Shown: piece by piece, positions 24,608 through 33,955 of the stretch
How the letters are laid out: the number at the start of each line of letters is the position of its first letter
Numbering within the stretch: position 1 is the stretch's first letter
Assembly (NCBI RefSeq): GCF_014692525.1
Contig: NZ_JACNYL010000002.1
Span: 868,001-932,000 of the forward strand
DNA: 64,000 bases
Origin: Sphingobacterium chuzhouense
GTDB taxonomy: Bacteria > Bacteroidota > Bacteroidia > Sphingobacteriales > Sphingobacteriaceae
Direction of reading: 5' to 3'
Position numbers and translations under genes: made by a program
Notes under the pieces: model-generated
What the model was told of the DNA's origin: nothing
Databases searched by the model: none
What the model saw: the letters and a program-made list of their open reading frames with translations, nothing else

Positions 24608-27600
24608 ATGCAGTTAGTAAAATTAGAGATTAAAGGGTTTAAGAGTTTCGGTGACAAGATCACCATTAACTTTAATGAAGGTGTAACCGCCATTGTCGGC
24701 CCCAATGGTTGCGGCAAATCGAACGTGGTGGATGCTATTCGGTGGGTATTGGGTGAACAGAGTACACGTATGTTACGTTCCGAGAAGATGGAAAACATCA
24801 TCTTTAACGGAACGGCAAACCGGAAGCCGGCAAACCTAGCCGAAGTATCCTTAACCTTTGAGAATAATAACAAACTGCTCCCGACCGAATTTTCGACTGT
24901 TACCATTACGCGTAAGCTGTATCGTAATGGCGACAGCGAATACCGCTTGAACGACGTTAAATGCCGTTTGAAAGATATTACCGATCTCTTTTTAGATACC
25001 GGTTTAGGTGCGGACACCTATTCGATCATCGAATTGAAGATGATTGACGAAATCATCAATAACAAGGACAACTCGCGTCGGAATCTGTTTGAGGAAGCAT
25101 CCGGCATCTCTAAATACAAAGTACGCAAGAAACAGACCTTATCGAAACTCAAGGATACCGAAGCCGATCTGGATCGTGTCGATGACCTCCTTTATGAAAT
25201 CAACAAGAATCTAAAACAATTAGAAACACAGGCTAAAAAAGCAGACAAATATTTCCAGCTTAAAGAGGAATATCGCGAAGCCAGTGTCGGATTGGCGTAT
25301 TATCGATTGGAGGGATTCAGTACGGATCTAGAACGCATTGCCGAACAAGAAAAAGGACAGCAGGAGCGCATTAAGGAAACATCGGCTAAAATTGAAAACC
25401 AGGAGAATCAGCTACGCACATTGCGCGAGGACATTCTTTCCAAAGAAAAAAATCTTGCTACGCAGCAAAAAAGCACCAACGAATATGCGAACAAAATCCG
25501 TAGCTACGAATCTGATAAAAAAATAAAGAATGAGCGTATCATTCATTTGCAAGAAAAAGAAACGCGGATTACGGCCGAACTTAACAACGACAAAAAGCAA
25601 CTGGAACATGTTCAATATACGATCAAAAGACTGAATGAGGAGCTTTTTGAGGAACAAGGTAAATTGGATGTTTTTCGGTTAGACATTGACCGCAACCAAA
25701 CGGAGGTTGAAGAGCTTCGGGGGCAGCAATCATCTGCAAAAGCAAAGCTGGATAGTTTTACCCAACAGAGCAGCGAACTTCAAAACAGGATATATAAACT
25801 GGAAAAGGACATTGCGGTACTGAACATTCAAAAAGAGGCGCTACAACAGGAATCGGTACGTACAATGACCGACGCTTCTGCGAAGGTGGAAGAGCTCAAC
25901 GAGTTCAACAAGGCGGTTGCAGATCTGGAAGAACGGGTCGAGCAGCAACAAACCCAATATGATGCTGCTATGCAAGCGGAGAATGAATTACAGCAGCAAA
26001 TCCATGCGGTTGAAGAACAACTCGACGAAACCCGTGCGCAACTAAATAGGGAATCCCGTTTGGTAGACGCGAAACAAAACGAGTACAACCTCACCAAGTC
26101 CTTGGTGGATAATCTCGAGGGATTTCCGGAATCCATTAAATTTTTGCGCAAAAATGCCGGATGGAAGAAATCCTATCCCCTCTTTTCCGATATTCTCTTT
26201 TGTAAGGAAGAATACCGTGTTGCAATCGAAAATTACCTGGAATCCGTCATGAACCACTATGTTGTGCAAGACCAACAGGAAGCCGTACAGGCGATTCAGT
26301 TATTGAGTGATGCATCCCGCGGGAAAGCAAATTTCTTCGTATTGGATGCTATCCAAACGGTCAAAACAAAGCCTCAAACACCTGAAAATATGATCCCTGC
26401 ATTAGAGGTTGTTAAGGTAGATAAGAAATACAGCTTGCTCTGCGAGCAACTGCTACAACATGTATTTTTACTAAAACCCGAAGCTTCGGATAGCTTGGCA
26501 GAGACATTACCTCAAGACGACCTAGTTATCTTACACCCTGAGGGAAAATTCTCTAAAAACCGCTTAGGCTTAAACGGAGGTTCTGTCGGCCTGTTTGAAG
26601 GTAAGCGTATCGGTAGGGCAAAAAACCTCGAAAGCCTTAACAAAGAGATCAAGGAGCTTAACCAAAAAATCGAAAAACTACAGCAGGACGAAGCGGATAA
26701 CGTAGATAAGCTAGTGACATTACGCACGGCGTCGCAAAAAGATGTTATCGACGAACTTCGCATGGTATTAAACCGTCTGCACAACGAATTGATTTCAGTA
26801 AAAACCAAGCAAGAACAATATCAGACGTTCATTACCAACAGCCAGAACCGTAAACAGGATATTGAAAGCAAGATTACGGTCATCCAATATGAATTGCAAA
26901 AGGCGGAGCCGGAACTGCAAATATGGAGAGTCGAAGCAGAATCGGGACAAAAGCAATTGGCGGAATTACAACATGCCCATGCCGAAATCGTGGAAGTGCT
27001 GAATGAGAAGTCCGCTTCCTTTAATCAAGAGAACATCCGTTTCCACCAGCAGCAAAATAAAGTATCCAGCTTACAAAAGGATTTGGAATATCGGGAAAGC
27101 CAACAGGAAGCCTTCGAAGCCCGGATAGAGAAAAATTCGTTGGAATATGAACAGGTGAAAGTCGATATGAAAGATACTTCCCATATTGCAGACCATAATG
27201 ATGAAGACCTTGTGGCGATGTATGCCCAAAAAGAGGAGCTCGAAAAAGGTCTCCAAGAAATTGAAGAGGATTTCTATACGACACGCCGCATCATCAACGA
27301 ACTGGAAGAAGAGATCACCCAATTACGACGTAGCAAAGACCAAAACGATTTCCTGCTGTCTGAATTGAAAGATAAGAAGACTGCTCTACAGATTGACCTC
27401 AATAGCTTAAAAGAGCGTCTATCGGTTGAGTTCAATATCGACATCAATTCCTTGCTTGAAGGTGATATGCCGGAAATATCCGCTAGCCAAGAAGAATTGG
27501 CGACAACCTGTGATAAGCTCAAAAAACAACTGGATTCGTATGGTTCTATCAACCCGATGGCTAAAGAGGCTTACGACGAAATACAGGAGCGTCACACTTT

Positions 27601-28144
27601 TATTTCTAAGGAAAAAAGCGATTTATTGGACGCCAAAGCATCCTTGATGGCGACTATCAACGAGATAGACCAGACGGCCAATGATAAATTTATGTACGCC
27701 TTCAATACCGTCCGTGAAAACTTTGTGCATGTGTTCCGTTCACTGTTCAACCAGGAAGATTCCTGTGATATGGTATTGACCGATCCGGCGAATCCATTGG
27801 AATCGGATATTGATATTATCGCGCGTCCGAAAGGCAAGCGCCCATTATCGATCAACCAGTTGTCCGGTGGTGAAAAAACATTGACCGCTACTGCACTCCT
27901 ATTCTCATTATATCTATTGAAACCCGCCCCGTTCTGTATATTTGACGAAGTGGATGCGCCATTGGACGATACCAACATTGATAAGTTCAACAACATCATC
28001 AAAGACTTTTCGAAGAATTCCCAGTTTATTATCGTTTCGCACAACAAACGAACAATAGCCAGCACGGATATTATTTACGGTGTTACGATGGTAGAGCAAG
28101 GGGTTTCACGTGTCGTGCCCGTGGATTTGCGGGATGTCGCTTAA
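24608..28144 (+). CDS. smc: Chromosome segregation protein SMC
   Basis: A 1178-residue SMC ATPase of normal length. The head has Walker A GPNGCGKSN (31-39). Long coiled-coil arms span about 165-500 and 680-1020, with a hinge near 510-660. The C-terminal half-head carries the signature LSGGEKTLTATAL and Walker B FCIFDEVDAPLDD, followed by a D-loop region and IIVSHNKRTI. It forms the condensin ring with ScpA and ScpB, which are not encoded here. msrA follows after 19 bp. Confidence 0.97.
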   Translation: MQLVKLEIKGFKSFGDKITINFNEGVTAIVGPNGCGKSNVVDAIRWVLGEQSTRMLRSEKMENIIFNGTANRKPANLAEVSLTFENNNKLLPTEFSTVTITRKLYRNGDSEYRLNDVKCRLKDITDLFLDTGLGADTYSIIELKMIDEIINNKDNSRRNLFEEASGISKYKVRKKQTLSKLKDTEADLDRVDDLLYEINKNLKQLETQAKKADKYFQLKEEYREASVGLAYYRLEGFSTDLERIAEQEKGQQERIKETSAKIENQENQLRTLREDILSKEKNLATQQKSTNEYANKIRSYESDKKIKNERIIHLQEKETRITAELNNDKKQLEHVQYTIKRLNEELFEEQGKLDVFRLDIDRNQTEVEELRGQQSSAKAKLDSFTQQSSELQNRIYKLEKDIAVLNIQKEALQQESVRTMTDASAKVEELNEFNKAVADLEERVEQQQTQYDAAMQAENELQQQIHAVEEQLDETRAQLNRESRLVDAKQNEYNLTKSLVDNLEGFPESIKFLRKNAGWKKSYPLFSDILFCKEEYRVAIENYLESVMNHYVVQDQQEAVQAIQLLSDASRGKANFFVLDAIQTVKTKPQTPENMIPALEVVKVDKKYSLLCEQLLQHVFLLKPEASDSLAETLPQDDLVILHPEGKFSKNRLGLNGGSVGLFEGKRIGRAKNLESLNKEIKELNQKIEKLQQDEADNVDKLVTLRTASQKDVIDELRMVLNRLHNELISVKTKQEQYQTFITNSQNRKQDIESKITVIQYELQKAEPELQIWRVEAESGQKQLAELQHAHAEIVEVLNEKSASFNQENIRFHQQQNKVSSLQKDLEYRESQQEAFEARIEKNSLEYEQVKVDMKDTSHIADHNDEDLVAMYAQKEELEKGLQEIEEDFYTTRRIINELEEEITQLRRSKDQNDFLLSELKDKKTALQIDLNSLKERLSVEFNIDINSLLEGDMPEISASQEELATTCDKLKKQLDSYGSINPMAKEAYDEIQERHTFISKEKSDLLDAKASLMATINEIDQTANDKFMYAFNTVRENFVHVFRSLFNQEDSCDMVLTDPANPLESDIDIIARPKGKRPLSINQLSGGEKTLTATALLFSLYLLKPAPFCIFDEVDAPLDDTNIDKFNNIIKDFSKNSQFIIVSHNKRTIASTDIIYGVTMVEQGVSRVVPVDLRDVA

Positions 28145-28163
28145 TTTTTAATAGGATACCAAC

Positions 28164-28835
28164 ATGAAATTTCCATATATAATACCCTATGGTAGCAGAT
28201 TGACTTTCTTTTTACTGTTTGTGCTGTCAATCTCTTGTGCGCAAACGAAATCCGACAGTGGTTCAAATCTTACGGATAATCGTCAGACCAGTAATTTAGC
28301 CCTGGATACAGCCACATTTGCCGCTGGCTGTTTCTGGTGTGTTGAAGAGCAATTCAAACAATTAGACGGTGTCACTGCCGTCATATCCGGATATACGGGT
28401 GGTCATGTCCGCAATCCAACTTATCGACAAGTCACTACAGGCAGGACGGGGCATGCCGAGGCTTGTAACATTATTTACAATCCCGACGAAATATCTTACG
28501 ACGAACTGCTCGCCGCCTTTTTTGTCGCCCATGACCCCACCCAGCTAAACCGCCAGGGCGCGGACGTCGGCACACAATATCGTTCAGCTATTTTCTACCA
28601 CAACGAAGACCAAAAGAAACTCGCGGACTTTTACATCAAGCAGTTAGATGACGAAGGCGCATACGACAAGAAGATCGTGACCGAGGTGAGCCCTTATGGT
28701 AAATTTTACAAGGCGGAGGATTATCATCAAGATTATTATGTCAATAATAAGAATGAGGCATATTGTCAGATGGTCATAAAACCAAAGCTGGAAAAATTCA
28801 GAAAAGTGTTTAAAGGGAAATTGAAAGCAGAATAG
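28164..28835 (+). CDS. msrA: Peptide-methionine (S)-S-oxide reductase, lipoprotein form
   Basis: A 223-residue MsrA with an N-terminal lipoprotein signal (lipobox SISC, Cys25), so it acts outside the cytoplasm. The catalytic motif GCFWCVEE has the nucleophile Cys56, and the substrate-binding text SGYTGGHVRNPTY, GHAEA and HDPTQLNRQGADVGTQYRS is complete. It reduces methionine-S-sulfoxide in envelope proteins. It lies 19 bp after smc and is probably co-transcribed with it. Confidence 0.95.
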   Translation: MKFPYIIPYGSRLTFFLLFVLSISCAQTKSDSGSNLTDNRQTSNLALDTATFAAGCFWCVEEQFKQLDGVTAVISGYTGGHVRNPTYRQVTTGRTGHAEACNIIYNPDEISYDELLAAFFVAHDPTQLNRQGADVGTQYRSAIFYHNEDQKKLADFYIKQLDDEGAYDKKIVTEVSPYGKFYKAEDYHQDYYVNNKNEAYCQMVIKPKLEKFRKVFKGKLKAE

Positions 28836-28895
28836 TCGTTTACAATGTTGTTTGATTTATCCGTTTCGCCAGTCACGCACCTCTTGCAGCGATAA

Positions 28896-29312
28896 TTACA
28901 CTGCCAATATCCACCTCACTTCAAATATATCGATTATTTCTACCAATTTCTGGTCTTTATCATCAATAAAGGTAGGGTGTTCTTTACCGAGTTCAAGTTT
29001 CTTAATCAGCGTCTGCCTCTCATCCACAGTCTTACAATACAGAAAAACAGCCATATAATTGCCTAGTGTCCTTCCTTCGTTATGTACGAGATCTGAACCG
29101 TGGACAGTGATCTCATCAGAAAAAAGTGAACCGATAACCACTGGCTTTTCTATGGATCCCAGCTCTTCTTTTTCAAAAGTTTCGAACCGAATTGAACCGC
29201 CAAAGCAAGTTTGGTAATAGGTGAGTGCTTCTCTGCAGTTACCGGAAAAAGTAATGAAGACAGCACTCACGAATCTACCGGAACGAAGAATGGTCATAAC
29301 TTTATTGCCCAT
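28896..29312 (-). CDS. VOC/PhnB-like family protein
   Basis: A 138-residue protein with one vicinal-oxygen-chelate module of the PhnB-like subgroup: FITFSGNCREALTYYQTCFGG near the start, then GSLFSDEITVHGSD and NYMAVFLYCKTVDERQTLI. These proteins resemble glyoxalases, and most have no known substrate. Its start overlaps the end of the AHSA1-like gene by 11 bp; Met6 (29297) would remove the overlap. The pair is a common combination in soil Bacteroidota. Confidence 0.75.
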   Translation of the reverse strand: MGNKVMTILRSGRFVSAVFITFSGNCREALTYYQTCFGGSIRFETFEKEELGSIEKPVVIGSLFSDEITVHGSDLVHNEGRTLGNYMAVFLYCKTVDERQTLIKKLELGKEHPTFIDDKDQKLVEIIDIFEVRWILAV

Positions 29313-29751
29313 CCGGTATTTCCGGTTCTACCAGCTTTATTAATTTGTCCAGTGATTCCTGCCAACCTAGGTAACACATCTCTGCAGGAATCATTTCCGG
29401 AATCCCTTCTTGCAGCACTTTCAGCTCTGTACCACATGAAACCTCGTTTAGCCATACGGTCGTTGTCATCTCCCCCGGCATGGCAGGATCGTCAAAACTA
29501 TCGGTGTATTTAATAAACTCATTGGGCTTTATTTCCACATATGTTCCTCCGAAAGAGTGGCCATTCCCGGTACTGAAATTAATAAATGTCATATGGTACT
29601 TACCTCCTACTTCAAAGTCCATTTGTTGTACGGTACATACAAAGCCATAAGGTGGTAGCCAAGTAGCGTGCGCTATTGGGTCTGAAAATGCCCGAAAAAC
29701 CTTTTCGGGACTTGCTTGAATTACCCTGTGTAATGAAACTGAATTTTTCAT
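29302..29751 (-). CDS. SRPBCC/AHSA1-family protein
   Basis: A 149-residue protein of the Aha1-C-terminal/SRPBCC fold: LHRVIQASPEKVFRAFSDP at the start, a GTYVEIKPNEFIKYTDSFDDP strand pair and the closing helix LGWQESLDKLIKLVE. Such proteins bind hydrophobic ligands, and individual functions are mostly unknown. It is translationally coupled to the VOC gene. Confidence 0.8.
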   Translation of the reverse strand: MKNSVSLHRVIQASPEKVFRAFSDPIAHATWLPPYGFVCTVQQMDFEVGGKYHMTFINFSTGNGHSFGGTYVEIKPNEFIKYTDSFDDPAMPGEMTTTVWLNEVSCGTELKVLQEGIPEMIPAEMCYLGWQESLDKLIKLVEPEIPDGQ

Positions 29752-29936
29752 GATATTAAAATATTTAAGTGAACTATTTATTTTTTACTTCTCCTTTATT
29801 TGAAAGTTATTCCCATAACCAACAATACAAAGTTACCGGAGAATAGCAAATCTAAGCTGTTGTGAAAACGACAGCCTTAGGGGTAAATTATGACAAAACT
29901 ATTTGCTAACTTGTTATCCTAAATAATTTCGTTGCT

Positions 29937-30914
29937 ATGCAGATTTCTGTCTTTGTTCCTGAATATGGGGTTATAGAAGCCGTCACACCAGCATTCAGAA
30001 CCTTTCAAACCGCCAACGAGTTCTTAACCGTATTCGGCAAGAAATCCATTTTTACAGTTGAGTATGTTGGTTTGCAGGATTACGTACCGGCCAATAACGG
30101 GGAGTACATGATTAAAACCAATAGATTACTTAAGGACGTCGTCGAAACAGACTTATTGATCATTCCGCCAACCTTTGGTGATACCGTCAAAGGAATCCAA
30201 GCTAATGCAGAAGCGATCCCATACTTTAAAAAGCTTTACGAAAAAGGTTCAAGCCTCGCCAGCCTTTGTATCGGGGCGTTTCTTTTAGCTGAAACGGGCT
30301 TGCTACACGGTAAGAAGTGTTCTACACACTGGGCGCATGTGAACGAATTTAAAGAACGATACCCCGACGTGGAAGTCGAAGACGGTGCGATTATCACCGA
30401 GCACGATAATATTTATAGCAGTGGCGGAGCAAATAGTCTATGGAATCTGATCCTGTATCTGGTCGAAAAGTTTTCCGATAGGGAAACAGCCATTATGATC
30501 TCCAAATATTTCGCGTTGGATATCGGGCGCGATAACCAATCTCAATTTGCTATTTTCAAAGGCCAACGCAATCATGGGGACGATGCTATCCAGAAAGTAC
30601 AGGATTACATCGAAACGCACTATCGAGATAAAATATCCATAGAGACATTAGCCAATTTAGTGCATATAGGCCGTCGAACTTTTGAAAGACGATTTAAGGA
30701 AGCCACCAATAACACGCCTATCGAATATATCCAGCGGGTACGAATAGAGGCCGCCAAAAATTTCTTTGAAGCATCCAGAAAGAACGTCACCGAAATCATG
30801 TTTGATGTAGGCTATACCGACACCAAAGCGTTTCGAGATATCTTTAAGAAGATTACGGGGCTTACTCCTATTGAGTACAGAAACAAGTTTGCGAAGGTGA
30901 CAACCGAAGTTTAA
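29937..30914 (+). CDS. GlxA-type transcriptional regulator (DJ-1/PfpI plus AraC HTH)
   Basis: A 325-residue regulator. Residues 1-190 are a DJ-1/PfpI-like domain, with the nucleophile-elbow-like SLCIGAFLLAETGLL and the THWAHVNEFKERYP segment that follows in GlxA proteins. Residues about 220-320 hold two helix-turn-helix units (ISIETLANLVHIGRRTFERRF and VTEIMFDVGYTDTKAFRDIF) of AraC type. The effector is unknown. The stop is separated from the convergent WYL gene by one base. Confidence 0.9.
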   Translation: MQISVFVPEYGVIEAVTPAFRTFQTANEFLTVFGKKSIFTVEYVGLQDYVPANNGEYMIKTNRLLKDVVETDLLIIPPTFGDTVKGIQANAEAIPYFKKLYEKGSSLASLCIGAFLLAETGLLHGKKCSTHWAHVNEFKERYPDVEVEDGAIITEHDNIYSSGGANSLWNLILYLVEKFSDRETAIMISKYFALDIGRDNQSQFAIFKGQRNHGDDAIQKVQDYIETHYRDKISIETLANLVHIGRRTFERRFKEATNNTPIEYIQRVRIEAAKNFFEASRKNVTEIMFDVGYTDTKAFRDIFKKITGLTPIEYRNKFAKVTTEV

Positions 30915-30915
30915 C

Positions 30916-31932
30916 CTAGGAATTATACTGCTGTAACATCTTATACGCCCTTCGTTTCATCTTATCCTGCAATATCTTAGGGGCAAGCACTTTGATACAC
31001 TCTCCAAAACCAAGTATTTCACGTTCCAGTTCATAGTTTAACACCACATCCAATCGGATACAGATGCTGCCATCCGCCCCCGTTTTCAGAAGTTGTTGCG
31101 AAGCATGCATAGGTTTCGTCAGCACGTACGGCGCATTGCTTGGGTCGACTTGCAAGATGACCCGATGCCCCCTATCCCTTTCCGATTTAGTGACTCCAAT
31201 CGTATCCTCATAGTAACGTTCAAAATCGACGCCGTCGTATTCCACAAATCCTGATTTTGCCATTTCGGCGATATCCTCTATGCGATCCAGCGCGAGGGTG
31301 ATGAGTGTTTTTCTTTTTTTCGGTTTGCAGATCAAAAACCATCTGTTCCGATATTCTTTGAGCAGATACGGGAAATAAACAGCTTCCTGTGGCGACTGGG
31401 ATTTAAAGGACTTATACATGATCAGTAACGGGATCTTTTCCCGTATAGCTTTATGTATCGGTGTTATCCAATTCAACCCTTTCAACAACTTATTGCTTTC
31501 TAATTGGATACAAGAGGTTGATCTGTTCTCCTGTTTGGAGAGGTTGTTCTCTAATCTGGCGATCATATCGCTCATTTCGTCGAAGTAAGAGAATCCGTTC
31601 AGATGTTTTAAAATATCGACCGCATCTCTCATTTTGGACATGTCACCGTCCGATAATGGGGAGTTGCTAATAGAATAGCTCGGGTCTTCATACGTATAAA
31701 ACTTGCGCTTGGCCACAACGATAGGTGCATTATATCCGAGTTTGTTACTGCGCATCAGCTGAATATCGCTTTGTATCGTCCTTTTGGAGACACCGGTATG
31801 AATACCTTCCAGTTCGTACAATCCATCCGAAACTTTTTCAATCAGATTGTCCAACGTCCATTTTCGATGTGTTTGCCGTAGGCAATTATCGATGATTTTA
31901 TAGCGAATTAGAGCCAGTTTATTAATTGACAT
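30916..31932 (-). CDS. WYL-domain transcriptional regulator, divergent from rtcB
   Basis: A 338-residue regulator. Residues about 1-75 form a winged helix-turn-helix (GVSKRTIQSDIQLMRSNKLG) and about 165-335 a WYL domain (PLLIMYKSFKSQSP, YLLKEYRNRWFLICK, LALDRIEDI) plus the C-terminal WCX-like extension. WYL domains bind nucleic acids or nucleotides and often sense damage. The gene diverges from rtcB; between them lie two matching operators, one covering its own minus-33 region. It is therefore very likely the local regulator of itself and of the RNA/rtcB unit. Confidence 0.85.
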   Translation of the reverse strand: MSINKLALIRYKIIDNCLRQTHRKWTLDNLIEKVSDGLYELEGIHTGVSKRTIQSDIQLMRSNKLGYNAPIVVAKRKFYTYEDPSYSISNSPLSDGDMSKMRDAVDILKHLNGFSYFDEMSDMIARLENNLSKQENRSTSCIQLESNKLLKGLNWITPIHKAIREKIPLLIMYKSFKSQSPQEAVYFPYLLKEYRNRWFLICKPKKRKTLITLALDRIEDIAEMAKSGFVEYDGVDFERYYEDTIGVTKSERDRGHRVILQVDPSNAPYVLTKPMHASQQLLKTGADGSICIRLDVVLNYELEREILGFGECIKVLAPKILQDKMKRRAYKMLQQYNS

Positions 31933-31959
31933 ATCGTTTTTGCGTTTAGCGTGGCGTTT

Positions 31960-31990
31960 TAAAGTTACTGACTTTATTTATTCTACGCAA
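31960..31990 (-). promoter_or_regulatory. Promoter of the WYL regulator
   Basis: On the minus strand TTG (31990-31988) and TAACTTTA (31967-31960) are 20 bp apart, close to the TTTG/TAnnTTTG consensus. The palindrome at 31980-32006 covers the minus-33 part, so bound protein should block it. Confidence 0.5.
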
Positions 31991-32006
31991 CGTATCTGCG
32001 TAGAAT
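31980..32006. promoter_or_regulatory. Operator 1: perfect 10-bp inverted repeat, 7-bp spacer
   Basis: ATTCTACGCA (31980-31989) and TGCGTAGAAT (31997-32006) are exact reverse complements around a 7-base spacer. The same half-site with the same spacing recurs at 32094-32114. It overlaps the WYL promoter. Confidence 0.7.
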
Positions 32007-32093
32007 TGATATTTCAAGTTATTTAAGATGTTAAACAGAAAATTATTCCACTATATATCAACGCATTAAACTTTATTAATCAAATACATCGTA

Positions 32094-32114
32094 CTACGCA
32101 AAACAACTGCGCAT
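32094..32114. promoter_or_regulatory. Operator 2: imperfect copy facing rtcB
   Basis: CTACGCA (32094-32100), a 7-base spacer and TGCGCAT (32108-32114): the left half-site is identical to operator 1, and the right matches in its first four bases. The dyad centres are 111 bp apart. A weak minus-7-like CACCTTTG follows at 32124-32131, so transcription of the hairpin region toward rtcB may start near 32137. Confidence 0.6.
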
Positions 32115-32128
32115 ATCCGGTTGCACCT

Positions 32129-32344
32129 TTGTCATGTCGGGTATGACAATCGTTCTTTGATGAAGAAAAGCAAATCATTGCCATAAAGATATGTGCCGAA
32201 AGGCACAAAGAAACCTTTAACTGGAAATGGCGTCCTGGTTTCCGGCAACGGTCAAATCCTCGATCAGTTAAAACAATTGTTTGCTAAATAGCATTCGCAA
32301 TAAAGAGGCGCAAGGAACAACGTAAAGAGGTTGTTGTTCCTTGC
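32129..32344 (+). ncRNA. Candidate structured RNA between the WYL regulator and rtcB
   Basis: This non-coding stretch is dense in perfect hairpins. (1) TTGTCAT/ATGACAA at 32129-32149, near the presumed start site and possibly regulatory. (2) TGTGCC-GAAA-GGCACA at 32192-32207 with a GNRA loop, enclosed by AAAG/CTTT and GCCAT (32180-32184)/ATGGC (32227-32231). (3) A stem at 32237-32259 closed by CCG-GCAA-CGG, again a GNRA loop. (4) GCTA/TAGC at 32283-32292. (5) A 12-bp perfect stem, GCAAGGAACAAC at 32310-32321 against 32333-32344. No poly-U tract follows, so it may be a leader of rtcB or a processed RNA. Strand is inferred from rtcB. Confidence 0.5.
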
Positions 32345-32431
32345 TTACAGGAAAGCATGATTGCTTCGTCACCTTTAAGTAAGAAAAATTTTATTTGGCT
32401 GAAAATATGTATATTAATAACGAAGAAAAAA

Positions 32432-33853
32432 ATGGAAAATAAAAGAATTAGCGGCAACGATTTACTTGCCTTAGGATACAAAGAAAACCATGCTATGGGC
32501 GTGGCGTTAAAGATCAATAAAAAAAGACTGGGTTTCAGTCGAGAACAGATGTTGGCTAAATTCAAGGATGTACTGGATCACCCCGAGTCCTATATGACAG
32601 ACAACATCTTTAAACCATTGGCAGAGGTACTGTTAAAAATCGATACGATCGAAAAAGAAACGATTTCTTTGAAAGAAACTCCAGACACCTATTCCGTGTA
32701 TGGGGAGGCCCATATTGAAGAGGGGGCCAAAAAGCAGATGGACGTCGCGATGAAGTTGCCTGTAACGGTTGCAGGCGCCCTGATGCCCGATGCACACCAA
32801 GGTTACGGCTTACCGATCGGTGGCGTATTAGCGACCAATAACGCCGTTATTCCTTATGGTGTAGGTGTGGACATCGGTTGCCGAATGGCACTTTCGGTAT
32901 TTGATTTACCGGCTGATTATTTGGATACCAACCACGATACGTTAAAAGCGGTGTTAATGGGTAATACACGTTTTGGGGCAGGTCACGGTTATTTGAAACA
33001 CGAACGCGTGGATCACGCTGTTTTGGACAATGAGCTGTTTGATACCCATGATTTTATCCGGTCGTTAAAGGACAAAGCCTGGACACAGTTAGGCTCTTCT
33101 GGTGGAGGGAATCACTTTGTGGAATTCGGCGTGATTGACTTTGCCGAGGCAGACGAAGCCTTGGGCGTAGCGCGAGGGAAATATTTGGCGCTACTAACGC
33201 ATTCCGGTTCGCGTGGACTGGGTGCTACGATCGCGGGTCATTATACCAAACTCGCTAAGGATATCTGTAAGCTACCTTATGCGGCGCAAAATTTGGCTTA
33301 TTTGGATCTGGATACCGCCGAAGGGCAGGAATACTGGTTAGCGATGAATCTAGCAGGCGATTATGCGTCGGCCTGTCACGAGGTTATACACGATAAGATT
33401 AGAACAGCATTGGGTGCCGAATTGCTGGTCAAGGTCGAGAACCACCATAATTTTGCTTGGAAAGAGCAATTTGAAGGAGAAGAGGTGATCGTTCACCGAA
33501 AGGGTGCTACCCCTGCAAGTAAAGACACCATGGGTATCATTCCCGGATCGATGGCTACCCCAGGCTTCTTAGTAAGAGGCAAAGGAGAAGAGGCAGCCAT
33601 TAACTCGGCCTCTCACGGTGCCGGACGTCTGATGAGCCGTACACAGGCAATCAAAACACTGGCATCCGCGGATTTGAAGACAATGCTGGAGCAACATGGT
33701 ATTACGTTACTTGGAGCCGGAATGGACGAAGCGCCTATGGCGTACAAAGATATCCATACCGTGATGTCAGCTCAATCCGATTTAGTCGATGTTGTGGCGA
33801 CCTTCTCCCCTAGAATTGTCCGTATGGCAGACGATGGATCGAGAGAGGATTAA
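32432..33853 (+). CDS. rtcB: RNA-splicing ligase RtcB
   Basis: A 473-residue RtcB from the ATG at 32432 (open frame extends to 32357 but without conservation). It joins 2',3'-cyclic phosphate or 3'-phosphate RNA ends to 5'-OH ends using GTP and Mn. Metal and catalytic residues are all present: Asp120/His122 in PDAHQGYG, Cys150 in GVDIGCRM, His228 in GGGNHFVE, His257 in THSGSRGLG, His338-His339 in VENHHNFAW, and the GMP-acceptor motif with His355 in VHRKGATPA. It resembles the shorter RtcB form found with stress regulators. No archease or RNA cyclase gene is adjacent. The upstream 500 bp carry operators and a structured region. Confidence 0.93.
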   Translation: MENKRISGNDLLALGYKENHAMGVALKINKKRLGFSREQMLAKFKDVLDHPESYMTDNIFKPLAEVLLKIDTIEKETISLKETPDTYSVYGEAHIEEGAKKQMDVAMKLPVTVAGALMPDAHQGYGLPIGGVLATNNAVIPYGVGVDIGCRMALSVFDLPADYLDTNHDTLKAVLMGNTRFGAGHGYLKHERVDHAVLDNELFDTHDFIRSLKDKAWTQLGSSGGGNHFVEFGVIDFAEADEALGVARGKYLALLTHSGSRGLGATIAGHYTKLAKDICKLPYAAQNLAYLDLDTAEGQEYWLAMNLAGDYASACHEVIHDKIRTALGAELLVKVENHHNFAWKEQFEGEEVIVHRKGATPASKDTMGIIPGSMATPGFLVRGKGEEAAINSASHGAGRLMSRTQAIKTLASADLKTMLEQHGITLLGAGMDEAPMAYKDIHTVMSAQSDLVDVVATFSPRIVRMADDGSRED

Positions 33854-33955
33854 GATGGACAAAAAACGGTTTTGCCTACAAGTATCCAGTTTTGAGATAC
33901 AAATAGCAGCGGTATTAAAATGATATTTGCATGGTAATCATTAGACAGAAAAACA

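Noticed and set aside
32237..32267. tRNA-like T-arm (GGTCAAATCC) in the WYL-rtcB gap
   Set aside because: The flanking bases do not form the 5-bp T stem, and no acceptor stem or anticodon arm can be drawn around it, so it was kept only as part of a structured region.
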